A stretch of DNA of 13,057 nt. It comes from Strigomonas culicis (taxonomy: Eukaryota > Euglenozoa > Kinetoplastea > Trypanosomatida > Trypanosomatidae). Positions 7,103-13,057 of this stretch are shown here, piece by piece. Below the pieces are notes generated by a model. It worked only from the letters and a program-made list of their open reading frames with translations. It was not told the DNA's origin and made no database searches. The stretch spans positions 1 through 13,057 of the forward strand of contig AUXH01000543.1 in assembly GCA_000482145.1 (NCBI GenBank). Reading direction: 5' to 3'. Numbering within the stretch: position 1 is the first letter of the stretch; each line of letters begins with the position of its first letter. Position numbers and translations under genes: made by a program.

Positions 7103-8533
7103 ATGAAGACAAAGAGAAAATCTAATAATGCAAATGACGCGACCCATCGTCCGCCATCGGACGAGCTGCGTGGGACGGGCTCGCGATCTGTCCACCAATT
7201 CATCGATCTGATCTCGCTGGATGTCGACCTCGAGCATGCCACGCAGATCTCCTTGAAGGATAAGAAACTGGACAGCCTTCCATCGCAAATCGGCACCCTT
7301 CTCCCCGCCGTGCGCAAGTTGGATTTGACCGGGAACGATCTCACGGACGCGGCACCCTTAGCCGGGCTGCAGCGGCTGAGCCACGTGACGCTGTCGCAGA
7401 ACGCGCGCCTCGGTGCCCTCCTGTCGCTGGGGCAGTGCAAGAGCCTCGTGGTGCTCTCCGTGGCCTCCTGCGGGCTTGTCTCGCTTCAAGGGCTGGAGGC
7501 GAGCGCGGCGACGCTGCGCACCCTCATCGCGAACGATAACCACCTGGTGCTGCAGTCGCCGCACGAGACCCAGCAGGGCGGCTCTGCCGGTGCCGCGCCG
7601 GCGGGTGTGGCGGTGCAGAACTACGTCGTGCTGGCGCAGCTCACCGCGTGCCAGACCGTCGTGCTCTCGCGCAACCGCCACCTCTGCGGGCGGTACACCC
7701 CGCCGCAGGTGGCGGACGGCAGCCGCGACAGGGACGGAGCGAGGGAGGAGGAGGGTCGCGCGGAGAAGAGCGAGGCGGAGAAGAAGGCGCAGATGGCGCG
7801 GGCCGCGCAGCACCCCCTATCCGCCTTCGAGCAGATGCCCAATCTGCGGAAGCTGTCCATAAGCGAATGTGGCGTCAGTTCCATGCCGGAGCGGTGGTTC
7901 CTCCCCCTCCTCACGGAGCTGCGCCTCGCCCACAACCAGCTCCGGTCGTTCCAGCCGGAGGGCGTCATCCTGCGCTCGCTGAAGATATTGGACGTCAGCC
8001 ACAACGAGCTGACGGACGCCTGCACGCTGCGGCGCTGCCGCTTCGTGCGGCAGGTCAATGTGCACGGGAACCCTTTTGCGACCGCCTACGAAGCGCAGGA
8101 TCGCGCGTCCGGCATCATCCCGGCGGAGACGGCAGGCGCGGTCTCCTCCTCTCTGCACGCCCAGCTGGCGCGTGTGCTCCAGCAGGTCGAGATGATCGAC
8201 GGCCACGCGCTGCTGCCGGAGGAGGAGCGCAGAAGACTCTTCGTGGAGGCCTCCAAGCGGGCGCGGACACGAGAGGAAGAAGACAGGAAGCGCGCGAAGG
8301 AGGAGGAGGCGCCCCCCCTGAAGAAGCAAAAGGTAGACCCAACCCTCATTGCGGCAGAAGCGGAGGAAAAGGATGTCGTGATGGAGGTTCCCGAGTCTGT
8401 GATCAAAAAGGCATCCACGCCTATTGTGCGGCGCGGCCGGATGATCAAAGCCGCCGCGCCGCAGCAGGTGAAGCGGGAGGGTGGGGCCGCCGTGGCCAGC
8501 ATTCTGAAGCGCAAGGAGAGCACACCGTGGTAG
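7103..8533 (+). CDS. Leucine-rich-repeat protein with basic, nuclear-type C-terminal tail
   Basis: A 476-residue protein, not matched to a named gene. The N-terminus is basic (MKTKRKS). Leucine-rich repeats of the short SDS22-like kind occupy about 45-150 (for example VRKLDLTGNDLTDAAPLAGL, 70-89, and LVVLSVASCGLVSLQGLEA, 115-133) and resume at about 245-325 (LRKLSISECGVSSMP, LTELRLAHNQL, LKILDVSHNELTDAC, VRQVNVHGNPF). A charged insert at about 200-235, rich in Glu, Arg, Lys and Ala, splits the array. After the repeats comes IDGHALLPEEERRR (365-378), which resembles the cap seen after many LRR domains. A Lys/Arg/Glu-rich region follows, with PPLKKQKV (404-411), similar to a monopartite nuclear localisation signal. 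The tail (470-476) ends in KRKESTPW. This suggests a nuclear protein-interaction scaffold, which is inference. The ATG at 7103 is preferred over 6986 because the latter precedes the splice signal. Confidence 0.88.
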   Translation: MKTKRKSNNANDATHRPPSDELRGTGSRSVHQFIDLISLDVDLEHATQISLKDKKLDSLPSQIGTLLPAVRKLDLTGNDLTDAAPLAGLQRLSHVTLSQNARLGALLSLGQCKSLVVLSVASCGLVSLQGLEASAATLRTLIANDNHLVLQSPHETQQGGSAGAAPAGVAVQNYVVLAQLTACQTVVLSRNRHLCGRYTPPQVADGSRDRDGAREEEGRAEKSEAEKKAQMARAAQHPLSAFEQMPNLRKLSISECGVSSMPERWFLPLLTELRLAHNQLRSFQPEGVILRSLKILDVSHNELTDACTLRRCRFVRQVNVHGNPFATAYEAQDRASGIIPAETAGAVSSSLHAQLARVLQQVEMIDGHALLPEEERRRLFVEASKRARTREEEDRKRAKEEEAPPLKKQKVDPTLIAAEAEEKDVVMEVPESVIKKASTPIVRRGRMIKAAAPQQVKREGGAAVASILKRKESTPW

Positions 8534-8877
8534 CGCGCGTCTGTCTCTGCCGAGAAACCGTTGAAATGCATATCAATCTTAATACATCGATTAATTCATA
8601 AGCTCTAAAAAAAAAACGATATCACTACTATATGATGCTTTTAAAGACGCATAAGGGGTGTGTGTGTGTGAGAGAGTGAGAGAGAGAGAGAGACTCTCTT
8701 TATGTATATGGGCATCTGCTGCGCAAGACTCCTGATGAACGTACATGTTCTCATCCGTATCTCTTCCTTTTTCTTTTCTCTCTTTCATCTATACTTTCAA
8801 TCATTGCTCCTCAACAAGTACTGTACATATATCTACCCTACCCCAACATAGAGCTTCGAATAGTAGTGCACCTCTTT
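8534..8877 (+). other. Intergenic region with TG/AG repeats and trans-splice signal
   Basis: A 344-base gap. A TG run and an adjoining AG run lie at 8659-8692. A pyrimidine-rich tract at about 8757-8815 is followed by AG at 8817-8818, giving a 59-base 5' UTR for the gene starting at 8878. No gene or RNA is visible. Confidence 0.6.
8659..8699 (+). repeat. Compound (TG)n(AG)n repeat with a short hairpin
   Basis: Six TG units are followed by an AG tract interrupted once by TG. AGAGAGT at 8671-8677 can pair with ACTCTCT at 8693-8699, giving a 7-bp stem around a 15-base purine loop. It would lie in the 3' UTR of the LRR gene. There is no sign that it is functional. Confidence 0.85.
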
Positions 8878-9711
8878 ATGCTAGAAGAAAGGCTAAAGAG
8901 CGCTTCCAAAGAGGACCTGCGGCAGCATGTTCTCCTGCAACACGAGCTGATTGACCGCCTGCACCGTCGGGTCCTCGATCTCGAGGAGGCGCTGGAGGGG
9001 AGCGCCTCCCCCGAGCAGGGCCAGAAGCGGTCGGTGCCCCGCGACGCGGAGCTCGACGGGCGCCAAGTGGCTGCTGCTGCTGCGGCAGCCGGCAGCCGGA
9101 GTGACGCGACGCGCTGGCCCTCGCCGCGCGCGGACTGGCTTCGCACCAGCTTGTCCACGGAGCCGACACCCACGCCGGTGCGCGTTGGGCCGCCCGTCCG
9201 CCGCGATGGGTCGGCCGCCGCGCGCGCCCGCTCGCTGCGGCACGGGCTGGGCGAGATCGAGGCCGTGCTGGCGGCGCACCAGGCGGGGCAGCCCACGCTG
9301 CCGGCGGAGGTCGCCGCGGAGCTGCTCTTCATACGCGACCGCCTCCTCGCCAGCGACTTCCGCCTGTCCCCCCCCCACCCGGCGGCGCTGCCACGGCGCC
9401 CCGCGCACGCGCCGACCGGCTCCGCGGGGCGTGACGCGTGGGGGGAGGACCTGCTGGTGCACCCCCGCTGGGTGTCGGAGGACGCCAACCGGGTCGTCTA
9501 CGGCTCGCCCTGTGACCCGCGGGCACCGCGCATGGAGAGGAGCGCACAGGACCGTGGGAGCGTGCATGCAGGCACAGGCCTGGTCGAGACACCCTACGCC
9601 TACGTCCAACCAGGACAGTCGGCCGAGCGCGCGCCGCGCCCGGAAGAGAGCTCCGCATTTTTAGGTATTAGCCGCAGCATGGCACGGATGCCTCCCTCAC
9701 AACTACTCTAA
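8878..9711 (+). CDS. Hypothetical protein with N-terminal coiled coil
   Basis: A 277-residue protein that I do not recognise. The first ATG in the frame is at 8878; an upstream GTG is not used as a start in these organisms. Residues 1-42 are charged and heptad-like (LEERLKSASKEDLRQHVLL, then LIDRLHRRVLDLEEALE) and probably form a coiled coil. A run of Ala with Pro/Arg-rich low-complexity sequence follows (about 60-115). A second short helical patch at about 117-160 (LRHGLGEIEAVLAAHQAG, then LPAEVAAELLFIRDRLLASD) is leucine-rich and may be a folded unit. The rest is Pro/Arg/Ser-rich and probably disordered. Opposite-strand frames are also long because the region is very GC-rich. The sense frame is preferred for its pyrimidine tract, its coherent helical segments and the common orientation of all neighbours. 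Confidence 0.72.
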   Translation: MLEERLKSASKEDLRQHVLLQHELIDRLHRRVLDLEEALEGSASPEQGQKRSVPRDAELDGRQVAAAAAAAGSRSDATRWPSPRADWLRTSLSTEPTPTPVRVGPPVRRDGSAAARARSLRHGLGEIEAVLAAHQAGQPTLPAEVAAELLFIRDRLLASDFRLSPPHPAALPRRPAHAPTGSAGRDAWGEDLLVHPRWVSEDANRVVYGSPCDPRAPRMERSAQDRGSVHAGTGLVETPYAYVQPGQSAERAPRPEESSAFLGISRSMARMPPSQLL

Positions 9712-9865
9712 GCTTGTCAAATATGTGTTGCGTATCGCTGTATGTTCAAAGATCCTTTACGTCAGCATACGAACCGACTCACTTTTGTGATGCCGCTGAA
9801 TATAGTTTGGAACTCACCTACTCCGTGTATTGGGCACTGCACTCTTTTTAACACGCCTTACTTCC

Positions 9866-9893
9866 CCCCCTCTCTCTCTTTTATTGTCTTCAG
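9866..9893 (+). promoter_or_regulatory. Candidate spliced-leader acceptor for the RING protein gene
   Basis: A C- and T-rich tract (CCCCCCC, then a TC run) ends in TTCAG with AG at 9892-9893, giving a 45-base 5' UTR before the ATG at 9939. It matches the expected form of a trypanosomatid acceptor very well. Confidence 0.6.
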
Positions 9894-9938
9894 CTTCATA
9901 CATAGTTTAGTCAGTGCGCTCTACGCTGCCTCGCGCGC

Positions 9939-10931
9939 ATGGATTTTATTCTTATCCCGCCTGGAGCCCCTCCTTCTTCGCCCTTGACGCTCTCCACCGA
10001 CCGACTCATCCTCAAGGCGCGCAAGGAGATGGTGACGCTGGAGGAACGGCGCCGCCACACGCCGCGCATCAGCCCCAAGGCCACGTACATCACGGGGCAG
10101 CTCCTGCGCGAGCTGTGCGTGGCGGAGTGGCAGCGCAGCCTCCCCCGCGCCCAGCAGCGCACCATCGACAGCAGCCGTCTGCACATCATCCAGGTGGGGC
10201 ACCCCGAGTTCGCTTTTCGCAGCGTCATCCGCTTCATCGCGGCTGCCGACGTGACGGAGCACCTCTTCGATCTCCACGAGGACCTCTTCCAGCGCGACGC
10301 GGTGCTCGTGCTCTCGCACCGCGACACACTCGGTGAGGTCGCGGTCGACCGCCGCAGCATGGCGGCCGCAACGGACGCCCCGGCGCGGGCCGGCCCCGCC
10401 GGCAAGCAGGCGCGTCCGAGCGCGTCCCCGCGGCAGAGCACCTCCTCCCACGCGAAGGCGTCCGCGCGGTCCTCGAAGCACCTGCGCCCGGAGAGCACCT
10501 TCGAGATGATCTCCGCGCACACGGCGACCGAGGACATGGAGGATGTCAACGAGCTCATAGACAACGGCACCATTGCGGTGGGCGAGGCCATCGCGACCTA
10601 TCTCTGCGCGCAGTGCTTCCATCTGCCGGCGGTGACGCTCACCATGTCGTGCTGCGGCTGTCTGCTCTGCACGCAGTGCGCACCGACGCCGCCCACGGTG
10701 CAGACGGCGAGGCCGGAGGACCGTATCTGCCCGGTGTGCGGCGAGGAGCCGCTGGAGCCGCCGCAGAGCCACCTGCAGCGCGACGAGGAGGTGCAGCGCC
10801 TCGTGAAGGAGCTGAAGGTGCTCTATCTGCCGCAGGCGCGGCAGCTGCGGCAGCGCGCCGAGCAGTCCGCGGGCCTACTAGGGCAGCTGAACTTCAGTGT
10901 GAGGGAGTCTCCTATTTTGGGACCCATGTAG
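9939..10931 (+). CDS. RING-type zinc finger protein, RBBP6/Mpe1-like
   Basis: A 330-residue protein with a cysteine cluster near the C-terminus: C223, C226, C238, C239, C241, C244, C247, then CPVC at 264-267. The spacing CCGxxxCxxC (238-247) is that of the C4C4 RING found in RBBP6 (animals) and Mpe1 (yeast), subunits of the mRNA cleavage and polyadenylation machinery with ubiquitin-ligase features. Other RINGs usually have one cysteine and a histidine here. A helix follows (RDEEVQRLVKELKVLY), as in that family. The N-terminal DWNN ubiquitin-like domain and the CCHC knuckle of RBBP6/Mpe1 are not evident. Residues about 80-135 (HIIQVGHPEFAFRSVIRFI and on) look folded but unidentified. Residues about 140-182 are Ala/Ser/Arg-rich and probably disordered. 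A zinc-binding RING is well supported. A role in mRNA 3' processing is inference and could be wrong; a generic E3 ligase is the alternative. Confidence 0.85.
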   Translation: MDFILIPPGAPPSSPLTLSTDRLILKARKEMVTLEERRRHTPRISPKATYITGQLLRELCVAEWQRSLPRAQQRTIDSSRLHIIQVGHPEFAFRSVIRFIAAADVTEHLFDLHEDLFQRDAVLVLSHRDTLGEVAVDRRSMAAATDAPARAGPAGKQARPSASPRQSTSSHAKASARSSKHLRPESTFEMISAHTATEDMEDVNELIDNGTIAVGEAIATYLCAQCFHLPAVTLTMSCCGCLLCTQCAPTPPTVQTARPEDRICPVCGEEPLEPPQSHLQRDEEVQRLVKELKVLYLPQARQLRQRAEQSAGLLGQLNFSVRESPILGPM

Positions 10932-11047
10932 ATTTGATTGTGCGCTTGATGAATGTGGTGTTGTTGCTATACATATAAAACAACGTATAAACTATAAAAC
11001 AAGAAGACCTTCAACAATAATAATGTGTTTGAACAGAAATGTACAGA

Positions 11048-11092
11048 TTTTTTTTCACCTCCACCCCCGTTCTTTTTATAATTTCTCCCCAG
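11048..11092 (+). promoter_or_regulatory. Candidate spliced-leader acceptor for the last gene
   Basis: A T- and C-rich tract ends in CCCCAG, AG at 11091-11092, 69 bases before the ATG at 11162. A second tract (T12 and flanking TC, about 11139-11155) ends in GTAG at 11156-11159. Use of that one would leave only two bases before the ATG, so the first is preferred. Confidence 0.5.
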
Positions 11093-11161
11093 TAACGCAC
11101 TCTCGAAATACACCAAAGAAGATAACATCATACACTGACTCTCTTTTTTTTTTTTGTAGTG

Positions 11162-11719
11162 ATGTTTCATACACTCTTCCTACAATTTCACAAGAGCGCA
11201 CGTCGCCATGTGAACCTGTCGCTGCCCACCCTTGCGAAGCGGGCGTCGCCGGCGGCAGCCACGCGCAAAAAGGTCGGGGCACCGAGCCCGACTCCTTCTC
11301 GTGCAAGAAAGAGCCCGGAGGCGGTAAAGGCAGGCCCGCCGTGGGCCGCCCGGTCGCCACGCGCCGCGCGGCCGACCGCGCCGCCCACGGCGGCCAAACA
11401 GGGAGGTGGGCGGGCGCCAGAGGGCCCAGTGCCCGGTGCGGCACCGCCGGCGTCGCGTGTGCGGCGGACCGTTGCCAAACGCAGCGCGGACGGTCCCGAC
11501 GACGCAGTAGCGGCGGCTGCGCCATCGGCCGTCGACGAGCTGCGTGAGCCGCACCACGCGGCGGGCGCGCGCACAATACCGGCGGTGGCGGTGCCGGCGC
11601 ATCCCCCCCCTGCCGGGGCCCGCTTCAGCTTTCCGACCGAGCGCGACCTTCTCGTGCGCGTGAAGAGTCCGGGTCTGACTCCCAGCAAGGGGCCGCACGG
11701 GCGGCGCGCGCGGTCGTGA
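11162..11719 (+). CDS. Small, very basic Ala/Pro/Arg-rich protein
   Basis: A 185-residue open frame with one methionine, at the start codon. It is not recognised. Most of it is low-complexity and probably disordered, rich in Ala, Pro, Arg and Lys. Several Ser/Thr-Pro sites sit next to basic residues (ASPAAATRKK at 28-37, SPTPSRARKSPE at 42-53, SPGLTPSKGP at 169-178), a pattern seen in H1-like and microtubule-binding tails. A more ordered-looking motif near the end (RFSFPTERDLLVRV, 154-167) may be a binding peptide. The first 24 residues (MFHTLFLQFHKSARRHVNLS and on) lack acids and could be a mitochondrial presequence, so location is open. Long frames also exist on the minus strand over the same bases. 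The sense frame is favoured by the upstream splice signals and the cluster's orientation. This is the weakest gene in the window. Confidence 0.55.
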   Translation: MFHTLFLQFHKSARRHVNLSLPTLAKRASPAAATRKKVGAPSPTPSRARKSPEAVKAGPPWAARSPRAARPTAPPTAAKQGGGRAPEGPVPGAAPPASRVRRTVAKRSADGPDDAVAAAAPSAVDELREPHHAAGARTIPAVAVPAHPPPAGARFSFPTERDLLVRVKSPGLTPSKGPHGRRARS

Positions 11720-11798
11720 GCCACGCCGTCACAGCGCACAAGCGCCCCCACTAATACACAGCGATGCTATTCACTCATCCTTCTCGAAGAAAGGTATT

Positions 11799-11828
11799 CT
11801 CTCTCTCTCTCTCTCTTTTTTTTTTTTT
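11799..11828 (+). repeat. (CT)9 plus T tract
   Basis: Nine CT units run into twelve Ts. This has the form of a trans-splicing/polyadenylation pyrimidine tract. With no gene following it, it could mark the 3' end of the last gene's mRNA or an untranslated transcript. Confidence 0.85.
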
Positions 11829-12092
11829 AACCCACGTGTTTCTCTACTTCTGCTTTTGCGGTACTCTTCTGTGGGTACATCCGTTTTTGTTTACATGCCT
11901 ATTGATGCTCGTTTCTGCTGTGCTGCGTTTTGGTTGTGCGCCATATTTTGACGGTCAATTCTCCAAGATTCCACTTTTGCGAGAAGGAGACAAAAAAAAA
12001 TGCTGCGGCTCTCCCTATTCTTCTTATTCTCTTTCCCGCTCTTCATCATTTCGATTTAGCTTCTCACAATATACACCCCCTGCCCATTCAAG

Positions 12093-12168
12093 GATGACAT
12101 ACGGTTACGACGAACAACTCTTCTGAAAAACTTGTGTTGATTTCATACACCTTTTGCTTCCTCTCTGA
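12093..12168 (+). repeat. Direct repeat 1, copy a
   Basis: It begins GATGACATACGGTTACGAC and ends with a 33-base stretch (12136-12168) identical to copy b. The middle differs in sequence and length, so the two copies share both ends but not the centre. Copy spacing is about 170 bases. Confidence 0.85.
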
Positions 12169-12265
12169 AGAAAAATAAACAAAACGTGGGTGCGTGTTGT
12201 GTTCTTTTGCGTCCTCTGCCAATAAGGCTGACCTGTTTCTATAGATACGATGTTTGCAGTTCTAA

Positions 12266-12338
12266 GATGACATATGGTTACGACAACTTTACTAAAAAAA
12301 AAAATGTTGATTTCATACACCTTTTGCTTCCTCTCTGA
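12266..12338 (+). repeat. Direct repeat 1, copy b
   Basis: The left end (GATGACATATGGTTACGAC) differs from copy a at one base in 19. The right 33 bases (12306-12338) are identical. The centre holds an A-run (12294-12304) in place of copy a's sequence. Confidence 0.85.
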
Positions 12339-12562
12339 GAAACTTTTTTGGTTGTAGCAGCGCCTCTTCTTCGTTTGTTTTCTGCTGATCAATTTCTGCG
12401 ACTATGTGATGAACAATCAAAGCTCTGATGTAATGAATCCGAATCTACATGAGCGAAAACACTTTACTAACTCTTCTGACTCCAGATAATGGGTGCTCAG
12501 CCCAGACTGTCTCTATGGATACACTTCTATTTATATAGTCGTGGATACAGATTGTTACTGCT

Positions 12563-12663
12563 AAATGATGATAACACAAAGTAGGGAATCTCTTGTCGAG
12601 CTCTTTCTGGGCGGTGACATGAAAACCTTTGCTATTACAATCCATTCAGTACAAACTGACGAA
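12563..12663 (+). repeat. Direct repeat 2, copy A
   Basis: 101 bases that recur without gaps at 12896-12996, with 98 identical positions. The repeat begins at AAATGATGATAACAC and ends at CTGACGAA. Both copies are followed by a T-rich stretch. An open frame starts at the ATG at 12565 within it. Confidence 0.95.
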
Positions 12664-12895
12664 CTTTTTTCCCTCTTCTTGTGTATGCTCATACATCTTT
12701 CTTATTCGTTTAGCCTCCCATACTTTCATTGCTGTACGTGTGTAAATGATGATTGTGGCACCTCTCCCCGGACCGTCTTCATGACAAGAACCGCCTTGAA
12801 CCTAATACCAAGGCTGAGTACACGCTTTTTACACAATAATGCGTATCTACATATAATAATAACAATTTGTTTTGTTCCACCCTAAAAGAAAGCTC

Positions 12896-12996
12896 AAATG
12901 ATGATAACACAAAGTAGGGAATCTCTTGTCGAGCTCTTTTTGGGCGGTGACATGAAAACCTTTGCTATTACAATCCATTCAGTAAGAACTGACGAA
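12896..12996 (+). repeat. Direct repeat 2, copy B
   Basis: Second copy of the 101-base repeat, 333 bases downstream of copy A. Differences are one C-to-T change and two adjacent changes near the right end. The matching frame from the ATG at 12898 runs 49 codons to a TGA at 13045. Confidence 0.95.
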
Positions 12997-13057
12997 TCTT
13001 TTTTTTCCCCGTTTTGCATCGTGAAAGTGTTCTGTTTATTTTCTTGACATAATTCAG

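Larger units (their letters stand above)
11720..13057 (+). other. Gene-poor right end with direct repeats
   Basis: These 1,338 bases hold no convincing gene. A (CT)9 run followed by a T tract lies at 11799-11828. The open frame at 11764-12126 spans that tract and encodes a Phe/Ser/Leu-rich product, so it is not credible. From about 12090 on there are two pairs of direct repeats and smaller echoes of them. The region may be the 3' UTR of the last gene, a degenerate interspersed element, or the flank of a larger repeat block outside the window. I cannot tell which. Confidence 0.6.

Noticed and set aside
7648..8601. Long alternative + frame over the second LRR gene, and several minus-strand frames
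   Set aside because: They are shadows produced by high GC content; only the 7103 frame encodes LRR motifs.
8838..9609. Minus-strand frames of 216 and 238 codons opposite the coiled-coil gene
   Set aside because: Arg/Ser/Ala-rich translations typical of GC-rich antisense, against the direction of every neighbour, with no supporting motif.
9921..10772. 283-codon minus-strand frame opposite the RING gene
   Set aside because: The sense frame carries an intact RING with correct cysteine spacing and a strong upstream splice signal.
11180..11751. Minus-strand frames of 172 and 187 codons opposite the small basic gene
   Set aside because: Equally low-complexity; no pyrimidine tract in the correct orientation before them. 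Not fully excluded.
11764..12126. 120-codon + frame in the right-hand gap
   Set aside because: It spans a CT/T tract and encodes low-complexity Phe/Ser/Leu sequence.
12445..12645. 66-codon minus-strand frame
   Set aside because: It overlaps the repeat on the strand opposite to all genes and shows no motif.
12565..12885. 106-codon frame starting in repeat copy A
   Set aside because: Beyond the repeated 33 codons the sequence is not shared with copy B and has no coding character; kept as a finding about the repeat, not as a gene.
12093..12996. CRISPR array or tandem satellite
   Set aside because: Only two copies of each unit, with unequal and unrelated spacing; the setting is eukaryotic.

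Overview
The window looks like nuclear DNA of a trypanosomatid (kinetoplastid) protist. All eight genes I can support lie head to tail on the + strand without introns. They are separated by short AT-rich gaps that carry long pyrimidine tracts followed by an AG close to the next ATG. That is the layout of a polycistronic unit processed by spliced-leader trans-splicing. I see no bacterial ribosome binding sites, operators or Rho-independent terminators. Coding regions are mostly GC-rich, the gaps are T-rich, and dinucleotide runs (TC, AC, TG, AG) sit in the gaps. I cannot fix the genus from the sequence alone.

Layout from left to right: (1) 288-1580, a mitochondrial pyruvate/branched-chain dehydrogenase kinase, the most certain call. 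(2) 2233-4413, a 726-residue protein with a probable degenerate thioredoxin fold in the middle and two ZZ zinc fingers at the C-terminus. (3) 4731-5885, a leucine-rich-repeat protein starting MGC, probably myristoylated and palmitoylated. (4) 6431-6685, an 84-residue single-pass membrane protein with a mitochondrial-type N-terminus. (5) 7103-8533, a second, unrelated leucine-rich-repeat protein with a basic tail and a nuclear localisation-like motif. (6) 8878-9711, an unrecognised protein with an N-terminal coiled coil. (7) 9939-10931, a protein with a C-terminal RING of the RBBP6/Mpe1 type (CCGxxxCxxC). (8) 11162-11719, a small, very basic Ala/Pro/Arg-rich protein, the least certain gene.

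The last 1.3 kb (11720-13057) has no convincing gene. It holds two pairs of direct repeats: about 75 bp, partly conserved, at 12093 and 12266; and 101 bp with 98 identical positions at 12563 and 12896. It may be a long 3' UTR or an interspersed-repeat region.

The genes do not form an obvious pathway, which is normal for trypanosomatid directional clusters, where neighbours are co-transcribed but functionally unrelated. I found no clear new system. The points most worth a second look are the thioredoxin-like plus double-ZZ architecture, the tail-less dehydrogenase kinase, the RBBP6-like RING without a DWNN domain, and the near-identical repeats at the right end.
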